DNA of 64,000 nucleotides from Aphelocoma coerulescens (lineage: Eukaryota > Chordata > Aves > Passeriformes > Corvidae): the NCBI RefSeq assembly GCF_041296385.1, contig NW_027184083.1:2294001-2358000 (forward strand), read 5' to 3'. The position numbers were made by a program, and so were the translations under genes. The first letter of the stretch is position 1, and each line of letters opens with the position of its first letter. The notes beneath the pieces are model-generated. The model was given only the letters and a program-made list of their open reading frames with translations, did not search any database and was not told the DNA's origin. Below, piece after piece: positions 23,731-35,261 of this stretch.

Positions 23731-24605
23731 TGCCCCTGTAGGGAGAGGTGTGGGAAAAATTAATCCATTTATATGTTAGGGAGTTGTTAGGGCAAGCTGC
23801 TTCCTACAGGAATGGGGAACCTGTGCACAAATAACAGCTAGGAATCACAGAATCACAGAAAGAACTAGGTTGGAAAAGACCTCTGAGATCATAAAGATCA
23901 ACCTATAACCTAACCGAACACCTCCTCATCAAGTAAACCATGGCACTGAGTGCCACATCCAGTCTTTTTTAAAACACATCCAGGGATGGTGACTCCACCA
24001 CCTCCCTGGGCAGCCCATTCCAGTGCCCAATCACTCTTTCAGTGAAGAATATTTTTCTGACATTTAAGCTAAACTTCCTCTGGGGCAGCTTAAGACTGTG
24101 TCCTCTTGTTCTGTTGCTGGTTGCCTGGGAGAAGAGACTGACCCCCACCTGACTACAACCACCTTTCAGGGAGTTGTAGAGAGTGATAAGGTCTCCCCTG
24201 AGCCTCCTTTTTTCCAGGCTAAACAACCCCAGCTCCTTCAGCCGGTCCTCATAGGACTTGTGTTCCAATCCCTGCACCAGCCTTGTTGCCCTTCTCTGGA
24301 CATGCTCCAGCATCTCAACGTCCTTCCTAAAATTGAGGGGCCCAGAACGGGACACAGCACTCAAGGTGAGGCCTCACCGGTGCTGAGTACAGGAGAACAA
24401 TCATTTCTCTGGTCCTGCTGGCTACACTATTCCTGATGCAGGCCAGGATGCCATTGGCCTTCTTGGCCACCTGGGCACACTGCCGGCTCATGTCCAGCCT
24501 GCTGTCCATCAGTGCCCCCAGGTCCCTTTCTGCCTGGCCACTGTCCAGCCACACTGTCCCCAGCCTGTAGCGCTGCAGAGGATTGTTGTGACCAAAGTGC
24601 AGGAC

Positions 24606-25091
24606 TCAGCACTTGGACTTGTTAAATCTCATGTTGTTGGACTTGGCCCACCTATCCAGCCTGTCCAGGTCCCTCTGCAGAGCCCTCCTACCCTCCAACA
24701 GATTGACACACACTCCCAGCTTAGTGTCATCTGCAAATTTGATGATGGTGGACTCAACCCCCTCATCCAGATCATCAATGAAGATATTAAACAAAACTGG
24801 CCCCAGCACACATCCCTGAGGGACACCAGTAGTGACTGGCCACCAATTGGATGCAGCACTGTTCACCACAACTCTCTGGGCCCACCCATCCAGCCAGTTC
24901 TTAACCCAGAAAAGAGTGCTCCTGTCCAAGCCGTGGGCTGCCAGCTTTTCCACGAGGCTGCTGTGGGAGACAGTGTCAAAGGCCTTGCTGAAGTCCAGGT
25001 AGACAACATCCACAGCTCTTCCTGCATCCACCAGGTGGGTCACCTGGTCATTAAAGGAGATCAGATTGGCCGAACATGACCTGCCCCTCAT
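24606..25091 (-). pseudogene. CR1 ORF2 reverse transcriptase palm
   Basis: A 161-codon open frame with all RT motifs preserved: [14 protein letters not shown] (A), [16 protein letters not shown] (B), [10 protein letters not shown] (C) and the [20 protein letters not shown] thumb start. It is bounded by stops; the upstream frame continues in pieces (25921-25595). It is the best-preserved RT among the CR1 copies here, but part of a broken ORF2. Confidence 0.88.
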
Positions 25092-25742
25092 AAACCCGTG
25101 TTGTCTGGGTCTTATCCCTCAGCCATCCTGTAGGTGCTGTGTGATGCCACTCAAGATGATCTGTTCCATAATCTTGCTGGGCACTGAGGTCAGGCTGACA
25201 GACCTGTAGTTACCCGGATCCTCCTTCTGGCCCTTCCTGTGGATGGGCGTCACATTGGCCAGCTTCCAGTCATCTGGAACCCTCCAGTGAGCCAGGACTG
25301 ATGGTAAATGATGGAGAGTGGCTTTGCAAGCTCATCTGCCAGCTCCCTCATCACCCTAGGATGAATCCCATCTGGTCCCATAGATTTGTGAGCATCTAAG
25401 TGGCTCAGCAGGTCTCTGACTGCTTCCTCCTGGATAACAGGGGAGCTATTCTGCTCCCTGACACTATCTACCAGCCCAGGAGGACAGTTGTCCTGAGGAC
25501 AATCTGTCTTTCTGTTGAAAACTGAGGCAAAGAAGGTGTTTAGTACCTCTGTCTTTTCCTCATCTTTAGTTACTAAATTTCCTCCCGCATCTAATCAAGA
25601 ATGGAGGTTGTCCTTGCCCTTCCTTTTGCCATTAATGTATTTATAAAAATATTTTTTATTGTCCTTTACAGAAGTGGACAGATTGTGTTCTAACTGAGCT
25701 TTTGCCCCTCTAATTTTTTTCCTACATGACCTAGCAACCCCC

Positions 25743-26531
25743 TTAAGCATTTCCTGAGATACCTGACCCTCCTTCCAAAGGTGATGCACCCTCTTTTTTT
25801 TCCTTAGTTCCTTCAAAAGCTCCTTGTCCATCCAGGCCGGTTGTTTTCCTCGTCGACTCATCTTTTGGCACACAGGGACAGCCTGTTCCTGTGCCCTCAA
25901 GATCTCTGTTTTGAAGCACATTCAACCTTTCCTGGATTCTCTTGTTTTTAAGGGCTGCTTCCCAAGGAACTCTCTGAATAAGTCTCTTGAATAGGCCAAA
26001 GTCTGCCCTCCGGAAGTCCAGTGTAGAAGTTTTATTGATGCCCCTCCTCATTTCACCAAATGTCAGGAACTCTATAATTTCACGATCACTATGCCACGGA
26101 TGGCCTCCAACCACCACATCTCCCACCAGCCCAACTCTGTTTGCAAACAGCAGGTCTAGCGTAGTCCTTCCCCTGGTAGGCTTGCTCACCAGCTGTGACA
26201 AGAATTTGACTTCCATACACTCTAAGAACCTCCTAGACTGTCTCTTCTCTGTTGTGTTGAGTTCTCAGGAGATGTCTGGCAGGTTATAGTCACCTACAAG
26301 AACAAGGGCTGGTGATCTTGAAGCATCCTCCAGCTGCTTTTAGAATAAGTGATCCACCTCTTCATCCTGGCTGGGTGGTTGATAACAGACTCCCACCAGG
26401 ATGTCAGCCTTGTTGGCCTTCCCCCTGATTCTTACACATAGGCACTTGACTTTATCATCATTAGTCTCAATTTCCATGACGTCGGGAGCCTCTCTAATGA
26501 TGATGACTTCCTTGTCCAAGTGATAGAGGAG
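25743..26531 (-). pseudogene. CR1 ORF2 endonuclease C-terminal part
   Basis: Frames 26531-26340 and 26216-25743 cover the C-terminal half of an APE-type endonuclease: ILVGVCYQPPSQDEEVD, TRGRTTLDLLFAN and VVGGHPWHSDREIIEF, where the last stretch holds the SDH-like catalytic region. The N-terminal half is absent because an LTR block starts at 26532. Confidence 0.8.
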
Positions 26532-26884
26532 TGTGCTGGTTTTGGTTGGGGTAGAGTTAATTTTTTTCACTGTGGCTGGTATTGGGCTGTGTTTTGGATT
26601 TGTGCTGAACACAGAGTTGACAATATAGTGATGTTTTTGTCATTGGTGAGTAGGGCTTACACAGGGCCAAGGCCTTTTCTGTTTTTCATACTGCCATGCT
26701 GGCAAGGGGGCTGGGGTTGCACCATTATGCGTGATGGGGAGCTGCTCTTCTGGAGATGGCTGAACACCTTCCTGCCCATGGAAAGCAGTGAATTGATTCC
26801 TTTTTTTCCTTTGCTTGTGTATGCGACTTTTGCTTTTCCTATTAAACTGTCTTTATCTCAACCCAGGAGTTTCTATGTTTCAGA
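26532..26884 (+). mobile_element. LTR fragment, TGTGCTGGTTTTGG family
   Basis: It starts TGTGCTGGTTTTGGTTGGGG and matches the LTR at 61351 for the first 130 bases (CAGTGGCTGG...GATTTGTGCTGAACACAG). It runs to a TATTAAACTGTCTTTATCTC stretch and then joins the next LTR fragment without a clear boundary. Confidence 0.7.
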
Positions 26885-27149
26885 GTCCCAGATTTTATCC
26901 ACGATGGGATGCTTGGTTCCTCCCTCTAGGTGGAGCATCTCCCAATAGGGTAATGAGTCATGAGGCCAAGTGTTGATTAGGCTCATTAACAGAAGATTTT
27001 CCGGAGGGAGTTATCTCTGAGTCATGCAGCAGGACAATGATGGGCCATTAACAGCAAGATAGTCTGGGGGGAGGAGGCAAGGAAACACTGCCCCACCTGA
27101 TTTCCACAGCTCATGAGGATGGTAATAGAATACACCTCAACCCAGGACA
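26885..27149 (-). mobile_element. LTR fragment of the young ERVL family
   Basis: From CAGAGTCCCAG at about 26881 the sequence matches the right part of the LTRs at 53885-54436 and 60194-60745 (ATCCACGATGGGATGCTTGG and following). It ends CCCAGGACA at 27149, that family's 5' terminus on the - strand. The other end of the LTR is missing, replaced by the + strand LTR fragment. Confidence 0.85.
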
Positions 27150-27330
27150 CCTGGTTTAACGCCCTCTCAACGAGTCCTGCCAATTCATGGGCTAGAATCC
27201 TTCTGCCCTTGTTAGACAGATGGAGCCCATCTGGCTTCAGCCTGCCAGATGCCATAAAAGTTGCCCCATGATCGAAGAACCCAAAATTCTGCCCATGGCA
27301 CCAGCCGTTAAGCCACTTGTTGATAATGCG
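27150..27330 (-). pseudogene. CR1 ORF1 C-terminal esterase-like domain remnant
   Basis: On the - strand the frame reads FDHGATFMASGRLKPDGLHL followed by SNKGRRILAHELAGLVERAL. A DGxHLS block followed by a helical LAxELAGLVERAL segment marks the end of the SGNH-type esterase domain known in CR1 ORF1. An upstream WLNGWCHGQNFGFFDHG stretch fits the same domain. The stop follows the ALN at the expected distance. Confidence 0.7.
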
Positions 27331-27599
27331 GGTTCTCCTGTTCCTTTCTCCATGCCTATTAAGGCATCATCGCTGCCACTGAAGGGACAGAGCAGAACAC
27401 CACCTGTGCTCCTGCCCCATCAACCAGTAGAACCAGAGCCCTGAAGTTCCTTTTAATTGCCCTGGTGCTCTTCTTTTCAATCTCATCACTGCCAGTCTGG
27501 AGTATCAACAATGGGTAACAATCAGAGGGCTGAATCAGCCCAGGGAGTCCCCGGTAATATCCTGTACCCAGGCCCCAGGGAGGCAGCAGACCTGTTCAG

Positions 27600-28664
27600 T
27601 CTGTTTACCACTTCCATAATAACCTTGTTCAGTCCATTTAGAAAGAGAAGTTTCTTCTTGCTAGTGCTATGAAAACAGTATCACAACGAAACAGCTGCCC
27701 ACTTCCAAATATTGTTCAGTCCATTTAGGAAGAAGTCTCTCTGCTCCCAATGTGAGTCCCTTTCCCCGACTTGCAGCTTTTCCTGCAACTGCTTTCGAGG
27801 GTCCACTCTTGAAGGTTTTTGGGGTACAATTTTAAGGTTGAGCCATTCAGAAACAAAAGTTCTCTTCACTCATCTCTGAGAGCATTTCATCTCTAAGAAC
27901 AGAGGCCCTTCTCCTTCCCTGGGAGCAAAGGGTCTTCCTCATCTTCATCTTTAAGACTATCTCTGGGATCATCTCTAGGAACTGAGGTTTTCTCCTTTCC
28001 CATTTGGAGCCAAAGTCCTCATCGCTTCCATCTCTCCCTGTCCAAACTTCTCATGAAATTACAGCTGCGTCAGCATCTGCCTATCTCAGCGCAGGTGCTT
28101 TTGCTTACGAGTTGAACACTCCACCCCCCATATCTTCATGAAATTACAATGGGATACTCTGATATATCATAGCTTCACAACAGAATTTCAGCTTTAAGCA
28201 TCTCCTCTTTCTCTTCCCTCAGGTTTTCAGCTCTTCACAGCAATAAAAGGGTTAATCTCACCATGGCCTTGCAGCTGGAATGTGGCTTATTGCAGTGGAG
28301 AGGGGGGAGAGCCAAGCTGCTCTGGCTGCCCACAGCAGGGCTGTGGGGGGTTCCACGACTGGAACAGGCCCGTTGGCTCCAGGATGGCCATGGTTCGGCC
28401 CGGCCTGGCCCAAACAGGGCCTGGCCGGGCCTGCTGGTCCCCTGCACGGGCCCGGCAGCCACCTGTCCCAGCACCGGAAACAAGAGAGAGAGAGCTGGGG
28501 GGGGGTTGTCTATTCTTAAGCGTGGATCACAGAGGCGGTCACAACTTTAAGTGGCTTAGAGAATTGTCCATATTCAAACTGGCCATCTGATAGGCTCTAT
28601 CAGATCATAGAGGAAGCTGTAAGAAGAACATCACTTCTGAGACTCAGCTTGCTAACCTATGACA
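27600..28664 (-). mobile_element. LTR-like region sharing a GC-rich block with 51691-52268
   Basis: Bases about 28285-28664 match 51880-52268 closely: CAGTGGAG...CCAAGC, the Pro/Gly-biased CCGGCCTGGCCC block, AGAGGCGGTCACAACTTTAA and the terminal GCTAACCTATGACA. The left side (27600-28285) is not shared and its limit is uncertain. A short repeat TTCAGTCCATTTAG occurs at about 27630 and 27716. Confidence 0.55.
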
Positions 28665-28790
28665 CTGAGCAATTGCTCTTTGTTCATAACTAGAATCTAC
28701 CCCTTGTTCATATCTGGTTGTAGTAACAGTCATACAGTGCTCCATCCCCACCACCATCCCCAGTTCATTAATATTAACTTGATAAATTAG

Positions 28791-30640
28791 TGTGGTGGGT
28801 TAACCTTGGCCAACAGTCAGATACCCATCCATCTGCTCACTCAGCCCCCTTCCTCAACAGGACAGGGGAAGAAAATAGGAAAAAGTAAAGACAGAGATTT
28901 CACATACCAATTACCATCATGGGCAAAGCAGGCTCAAATTGGGGAAAATTAATTTAATATCATTTAATTTCATTTGTAACCAATTAAAATAGATTTGGAT
29001 AGTGAGAAACAAAAACAAACAAAAAAATTAAAACAAAACCTTGTTGGGGTTTTAGTTCTCCTCCTGTTTTCTTTTTCTCTTAAAGGAATTTTCCCCGTAC
29101 ATGTTGCCAGGGGGACAAATTGCTGGGTACTTAAGAAAAACAAAGGACCTGGCCATAGGGGGAGGGGTGCATCTCTTTCACCTAGTTTTGTGGGCAGCCC
29201 GGCATTTGGACGAGAGAGAGGCTGCTTCTTCGGCTTTCTTCCTTCTACCAGAGAGACCCCGGAATTCCCAAGCCCACCTTTCCCTGCCCCACTGGGAGTT
29301 GGGCTGCGGCCTCCCTGCCCCCGCTGTTGCTTTGAGCCTTCACTACTCTGTAGCCCCACTTGCCCTGCCTGCCGAGATCTCCGGGGGTTTTCCACCGCAG
29401 CTCCGGAATTTTGATACATCTCGTCTGCCACCCGGGATTTGTGCTCGTCCCTGCTGTTCCAGCCTGCTGTTCCTGAGGGTCCGGCCAGACACCGGGATCG
29501 GCTGCCCAGGGGTTTGTGAAACCTTTCTTCCATCCCTCCCCGGGATCCCAGGGCACCAGTGCCACGTGCTCCCCAAACTCGCTCCGGAGCGCCCTCTGCA
29601 GCCGTGGGGGAACCATCGCACCTGCCCTGCTCACCGGGAGCCGCCAGTGCCCCTGCTGGCTGTGACCGGAACTGCACTCGAGGGGAAAGGGCCTGACAGC
29701 CGAGAAGGCTGGCACTGGGTTTGTGATTGCTTTGCTGTTACTGCCATAGTTATTGTTGTTTGTTTGACTTGTTATACACATATAGATATATAATAGTAAA
29801 GAACTGTTATTCCTATTTCCCACATCTTTGCCTGAAAGCCCCCTTGATTTCAAAATTATAATAACTCGGAGGGAAGCGAGGTTGCATCTGCCATTCCAAG
29901 GGAGGCTCCTGCCTTCCTTAGCAGACACCTGTCTTTCAAACCAAGACACACCTCCCCCCTCCCACCTTGCCCCAGGCTTAATTTCACTCCTTCATTCCCA
30001 ACTCTTCTACCCCCCTGAGCAGCACAAGAGGTATGGAGGGGTTACAGTCAGTATATGACAGTTTCTCTCTGCCAGTCCATCCTCCTCACACTTTTTCCCT
30101 GCTCCAGATCGGTTTGTCTCCACAGGCTGCAGTCCATCAGGAAAAAATCTCCTCCTGTATGGACTCTTCCACAGACTACAGTCCTGTCAGAAAAATCTAT
30201 TCCAGCATGTTTCTTCCACAGTCTGCAATTCCTTCGAGAAATATCCAACTGCTTCAGTGTGGGGTCCTCCACGGGCTGCAGTATGAACATCTGCTCTGGG
30301 GAATACCTGCTCCAGCGTGGTTTCTTTCACAGGGTGGAGGGGAATCTCTGCTTCAGCTCCTGGATCACTTCTTCCCTTTCCTTTTTCTTCTCTGACCTTG
30401 GTGTTTGCGCTACTGTTTCTCACTTTTTCCCCCCTCTCCTCTGCCTGTCTGGCATTTTTGTCCTTTCTTAAATATGTTTTCACACAGGCACTACCAGCTT
30501 TGCTGATTGGCTCAGCTTTGGTCAGCAGTGGGTCCATTTTTGACACGAATGAAATTGGCTGTGCCTGCTAAAAGGCAGCTCCTAGTCTCTTCTCACAGAG
30601 GCCACCCCTGAAGCCTCCTCACTACAAAAACCTTGCCACA
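28791..30640 (+). mobile_element. ERV LTR hosting a second LTR
   Basis: The left end TGTGGTGGGTTAACC (28791) and the right end CCTTGCCACA (30640) are typical termini of one avian LTR family. The two parts (28791-29041 and 29949-30640) add to about 940 bases when the inserted LTR is removed. No TSD was seen on the outer sides, so the pairing is inferred. Confidence 0.5.
29042..29948 (+). mobile_element. Nested LTR, GC-rich
   Basis: It starts TGTTGGGGTTTTAGTTC and ends AAACCAAGACA. It contains a GC-rich centre (29150-29700), an AT-rich TATAGATATATAATAGTAAAG stretch near 29780, and TTTGATTTCAAAATTATAAT near the end. Flanks ACCT/ACCT are only a weak duplication. Long frames on both strands here are by-products of GC content. 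Confidence 0.6.
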
Positions 30641-30649
30641 GACACCTAA

Positions 30650-30905
30650 TACAATTGGATTACATCTGGACTGTCAAGGGTGAAAGCTTCTAAGACTGTT
30701 ATAGCCCAGACTGCTGCTAAACAGTCTTTTTTACAGCCAGATAATTTCTGTTCAGCCCTCTGAAGAGGATATGCTTTTTAATTTTGTAATGGTACTGCTC
30801 CCATGGAATCAATCAGAGCTTTTAAAAGCAACTTCTTTCAGTTTAGTTAAAACATCAAGTTCCTTGATCCAGTTCCATTCCTGATTCTTTCTCATTAATT
30901 TCCAT
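30650..30905 (-). pseudogene. pol: Retroviral RT connection / RNase H start remnant
   Basis: Short - strand stretches read LWKLMRKNQEWNWIKE and, in another frame, SGCKKDCLAAVWAITVLEAF, which match the thumb/connection and the early RNase H region of retroviral pol. It continues the RT remnant across the LTR at 30911-31641. Confidence 0.55.
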
Positions 30906-30910
30906 AATGG

Positions 30911-31641
30911 TGTTACAAATGGAGATGAGAGCTTAGACAAGTCCTGCCTTTGACTCAGATTTTTGTCAGTAACTCTGCTTGAGGTGGCCTGCATCCCAAA
31001 TGGCTCTTGTTTGCAAGTTCTTAAGAATGGCAGATTAGGTCTATTATTAAATGAATTATTTATTGAATAGACACAAGATTAACACACATAAGACTTTAAA
31101 CAGACTTACTACACAGGATAAAACAAAAATAACTACTAGTAGATAAAAATACAGTGCACAATAAAAGGTACCTATATTACAGCTAGCGAAGAAATAGTAT
31201 AGATTAGGAGTCAATGTGACTTAGCACTGAATTGATGGAGTACACATAGAATTCTTTCACTCACTTTCCGGAAAAGTAACCACAAAGACGCATCCAAACT
31301 TCAGAAAGAAGTCCTACACGTTTCCAGGGTGTGTATAGGAAACTTCTGACTTCATGAAAGTTTGTGCAGCTTTTATAGTTTGTAAAGTGAAGCGTCTGTC
31401 AGTCATAAATTCTAGCAGCTTATCTCTCTACATCCTGTTCTCAAGGCAAACTGTTTATTGTCAACTGGGAGTTCCACCTCTGGCGCCAGAGAGAGATAAC
31501 TCACTAGCCAGAGACAACTCACTAGTCAGACAAGCTGGCCTGGGTTATCTCATCAATTCATGTGAGGGGGAAAATGCCCGAAACTATCGAACCAGCTGAT
31601 AGAACAGATAAGCGTAGGGTAGGGGGAAACATCATGCCACA
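30911..31641 (-). mobile_element. Solo LTR with 5-base TSD
   Basis: It starts TGTTACAAATGG and ends ATGCCACA, 731 bases, with AATGG on both sides (30906-30910; 31642-31646). It is the same family as 50673-51374 (shared GAATTATTTATT, TTTTATAGTTTGTAAAGTGA and GTCTGTCAGTCATAAATTC). TTTATAG and TTATTTATT placements suggest - orientation. Confidence 0.85.
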
Positions 31642-31646
31642 AATGG

Positions 31647-32700
31647 TCTCCTGATACCAGCAAAGTTTTCTTTTTCCCCAATTATAATACCTTAGTAGTT
31701 TACCTGGTGTTGCCTTAATTGGGCCTTATTCAAATTTACTTTAAATCCTGTTTAGTCTGTTAATCTTAAAACTCAGATACTTGTCTCTTACACTTCTGTA
31801 GCTCCAATCACTAGAATTTTATCTGCATAATGTTTATTCTTTTTAAAACCCCTGCAGTGCCTAAATAAAGGTATATCATTTGTTTCTAAATGTGAAATCA
31901 AATCTCCAAACTGATTCTTCAGTAAGTCAGATGGCAATGAAACAGATCTATAACTGAAAACCACTTGATTTTCTTGTAAATTAGCAATAATATCAGATAT
32001 GTATGCCACAATAGCAGCCAGTCTCAGGATGAACTTATTTATCTGACAGTAGTCTACCATCACTCTTCAGGACTTTTATCAGCCTTTTTAACAGGCCATA
32101 ATGGAGAATTATATTGTCAGGCCCTTGAGGGCACTAAGAGGTTTTAATGGTCCTGACCAGTCTTACTCAGGGCCTCCACATTCTCTGCTTGGGAGCCCCA
32201 GTTCAGCTCAGTCTTGGGCCTTCAGTCCCTACCTGAGCTATGCCATAGGAGTACCAGACTCCAGCTCAGTCACAGCTGTGCTTTGCCATGGACCTGGACC
32301 TTGACCTGCAACCTGATTTCCTAGTCTGACCTTGGTCTTGCCTCATCACTATGGACCTACTCAGTGATCACTGTCTGGTTACTCTCATCAGTCATGCAGA
32401 TTGACTTCCTGTCTTGATCTTGGACTTGCCTCATCCCCATGAACTTACTGGTCTCTTAGTTGAACCTGTTTACCGTCCCTGGGTCTATACTGCTCACCTT
32501 GCTCAGGTACTGTGAGGTCTCTGGCCAGCAAGGCTCCTGCCCTGCTGGCCTCGTTATCTCATTTGGCTCCTCATCCCTCAGGGAGAAAATGTCCCTCACT
32601 GCACCCTGACATATGTGTTTATAATTTCTCACAAAACACCTTGTTCTAAACATTCCTTAATGATTTTTTCCAGAGCTAGCCTAGCTTTTTTAGGATATGG
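31647..32700 (-). pseudogene. pol: Retroviral reverse transcriptase remnant, split by an LTR
   Basis: Before the inserted LTR (32612-32700) the frame shows KARLALEKIIKECLEQGVL, the RT N-terminal zone. After it (32114-31788) it shows WPVKKADKS and VDYCQINK, then LAAIVAYISDIIANLQ, and later YADKILVIG in place of the YxDD box. The central palm is divergent and several stops occur. LTR 32115-32611 splits the gene between these parts. Confidence 0.65.
32115..32611 (-). mobile_element. Solo LTR inside RT
   Basis: It starts TGTCAGGCCC and ends CACCCTGACA, 497 bases. Flanks are TATAT (32110-32114) and TATGT (32612-32616), an imperfect 5-base duplication. RT coding sense continues on both sides. Strand is not certain. 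Confidence 0.65.
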
Positions 32701-33094
32701 ATATTGTATAAGGGAGGCAAACTGAGGGTCCCATTGTTTCAACTTGGTAATTTTTTTTTTTCCACACTGTAGGACTTTTTTCTGCCATTATCCTGGGACC
32801 TGTTGTTTCCAGAATTCTTTATCTATTTCAGTTATAGTTTGTACACCTTCTCTTGAATCTTTATACCAGCCTTTCCCTGCTTCCGTTATTCTTTCATATT
32901 TCTACAAAATATCACTATAAAAATTAAGATTCCACATTCCATTATCCAGTCAATTCTTAAAATAAGAGGTTCTTTGCTATTATTTGCAACCTCATACTTG
33001 ATATCAGCAGCTCACTGCCCTGTTATTAGATTCATAATATAATATTTAAGGCCTTTACCTTCCTTTCTGTTGATAGAGACTGCCTTCATATTTT

Positions 33095-33170
33095 CTTGTT
33101 AAATAAATTCTTTAAGACAAGTTTTAGACAAAGTGATTCATGCTCCTGTGTCCAGGAAAACACTGTATTT
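33095..33170 (-). pseudogene. pro: Retroviral protease remnant
   Basis: On the - strand a frame reads FLDTGA, the retropepsin active-site block, immediately followed by a stop. Neighbouring text lies in a different frame, so a frameshift falls beside it. It lies upstream of the RT remnant as expected for pro. Confidence 0.5.
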
Positions 33171-34150
33171 TTTTCTACTTCATAAAAAATATTGAGGTTG
33201 TTCCTCCCCCCAGCATTCTACTGTATTCAGCACACAGGTACCATTCATATGGGTAATCCTGGACCCAAAGCAGACTGCTCTATTGTTGGTTCTCATCAAT
33301 TTGGGGTAGGGCAGTGAAGCTTGAGCACTGAGGTATACTGCTGCTATTGCTCCTTTTCAGCTGTTATATCACTCTTTTTAGCTTATCCCATGGTTTTTTT
33401 CCTAATCCATTTTGCCGTATTTTTTTCCTGAATCATTTAACACTTTCCACAGCCTTATACAGATTTGGTCCATTTCTTCTGATTTACAAACATTATTGTC
33501 ACCATTTCCTGCACATTTCTCTTACCCTTATTTCTCTGCAATCTCTTCTCTGTCCATCTTCATAGTTACTGTAAGTCCCTGTTTTTTTCTTGATCCACGA
33601 AAGAATATTTTCCCTTTTCTCTGAAACCTAGTCCCTGATACTTCTTAACACACTGTTATTTCTATCCATTGATTCCAGGTAGGTTCTCCTGCATTTTGCT
33701 GTATGGACAGTTTTTGAGAATAGCAGGGGTGCATTTGAGCAGTTTATTCTCATAATTCATCCACTATTCAAGGAATATTATTCATCCTTATTTCTACCAT
33801 GGAAACTGGAACTACTTGTATCCCATCAGGAAAGGGTGGTCAGAACATGATAGATATGTCCTGGCAATGTTTGAGAAACCCCACATTTGTTCATTAAACA
33901 TTCTCCATCTTCTGGATTAGTGCAACTAACAGAAGCATCCAACAGATGCAGCAGTTTGTACAGTGGTTTCTGGGAACAACTTTTGAGATCATTAGGGCAC
34001 TCCTAGGAACCCCTTGAGGAACTTCAGGGTGCTTGTTGTTGCTGGGAAAGGAGAGTGTGATTCTAGCAAGCTCTAGCAGCAGCTGAGTACTGTCAATTGT
34101 TCTTCATCAAAGGCTGTTTTGAGCCTTGTTCCAGCTGACTCCTAATTAGG

Positions 34151-34813
34151 TGTGAAGAATGAGACAACTCTTTGTAGAAATTAAAACAATTTATTAAAAC
34201 AGAAAAATTGAAAAATTGCAAAAACTAACAAAATATAAAAATTTGGGATCCTAGTGGCTCAAGAGGTATGCCCCAGGAGCGCAGGGATTCAGGAGCTTTT
34301 GGCTTAAGGCAGCTCTGAACCTCAGGTAGAGAAAAAAAAAAAAAAACAAAAAACTTGCAGTCTAGGCTGGTCAAAAAGAAATCTATTTCTAAAAGCCCTT
34401 AGAAAGGGGTAGGTTTCTCCAGCACTGCCTTAGCAAGCTGGAGAGGAAGGGAGACTGAGGAAGGCGTGTCTGCTTTTCTCCCTTTTATAGCTTTTGCTCC
34501 GCCCACAGTCCGCCCACAGCCCACCCCTTTGGTTCAAGGTGATTGGTGCTCTCCCTCTGACAGACCATCTCCGTCCACCAATGGCTCCTCCTGGTCAGAG
34601 GGGTGATATTAGTTGAGATAAGGGTCAGGTACTTACGGGGGCTGGGCTGTTTGTTGCAACTGGGGTTTTTAAAATCTGCCTTGAAACCAAGATACAAGTA
34701 AAACAAAAAAATACATCCAACACATCTTAAAACACTTGTAAAAGTATACAGTAAACACAGGAAGACCATAAAAACTTGATTAGTGTACCTGGGCTGATGG
34801 GTTGATTTTAACA
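34151..34813 (-). mobile_element. LTR with TATA box on the - strand
   Basis: It starts TGTGAAGAATG and may end TTTTAACA at 34813. On the - strand a CTATAAAAGGGAG box lies near 34480-34492 and an AATAAA at about 34190-34195, ordered as U3-R-U5. A poly(A)-like run lies near 34330. It may be the 5' LTR of the ERV at 30641-34150, but the sequence next to it does not give a clear primer site. Confidence 0.55.
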
Positions 34814-35261
34814 TTCAATTTAAAAATATTAAGCTCAAATTAATTAAGGCACTTAATATGCAAAGACCAAGCACAAATAGGGATTTCATGTATGACATTA
34901 GGAATGGTCAATAACACTTTCAGCAGGTGCTAGGGAGGGGCTTATATAACTGCTGAACCTAGCACTAATAGAGGTACTGAGCAGGCATAACTTTTGTTAT
35001 GGTGGAGTACGCAGAAGTTGTCTAGAAACTCTGCTGAGGGTAGTTTATGTGTTTTCAGTAATAGTAATGATGTACTTTGGGGCATGGTCCTCAGCGCTAA
35101 CTAGAGCAACTATCCCTGGAATATCAGATGTCTTGATTCAGACTGAGCTCCAGAGGAAGATGTATCTCTTCAGGCCTTTGGCTGCAGGGAGTGCCTGGGG
35201 CTTCTTGCTAAGGCTGGAGTAGGAGGACATGGTGCCCTTGTTTATTGGTCCCTGGGAGAAT
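34814..35261. other. No feature recognised
   Basis: AT-rich intronic sequence between an LTR and a CR1; no gene or repeat end seen. Confidence 0.4.

Larger units (their letters stand above)
23843..27450 (-). repeat. Longest CR1 LINE, with ORF2 and ORF1 remnants
   Basis: The 3' tail AATCACAGAATCACAG is at 23843. The element runs antisense through ORF2 RT (24606-25091), the linker and endonuclease (to 26531). After two LTR fragments (26532-27149) comes the end of ORF1 (27150 onward). The N-terminal part of the endonuclease is missing at the interruption, so about 300 bases or more were lost there. It is 5'-truncated somewhere between 27450 and 27630. Confidence 0.85.
30641..34150 (-). mobile_element. 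Old ERV internal region (gag-pro-pol remnants)
   Basis: A - strand retroviral internal region, hosting two LTRs (30911-31641 and 32115-32611). In element order: possible gag (34150-33200), protease (about 33165-33100), RT (about 32700-31647) and RNase H start (30905-30650). All frames are broken. Its own 5' LTR may be 34151-34813. Class is unclear. Confidence 0.6.

Noticed and set aside
26880..27149. A full solo LTR of the young ERVL family
   Set aside because: Only about half of the LTR is present and there is no TSD; kept as a fragment.
28970..29949. Long frames of 230-235 codons on both strands
   Set aside because: They fall in the GC-rich core of an LTR, overlap each other on opposite strands, and show no domain.
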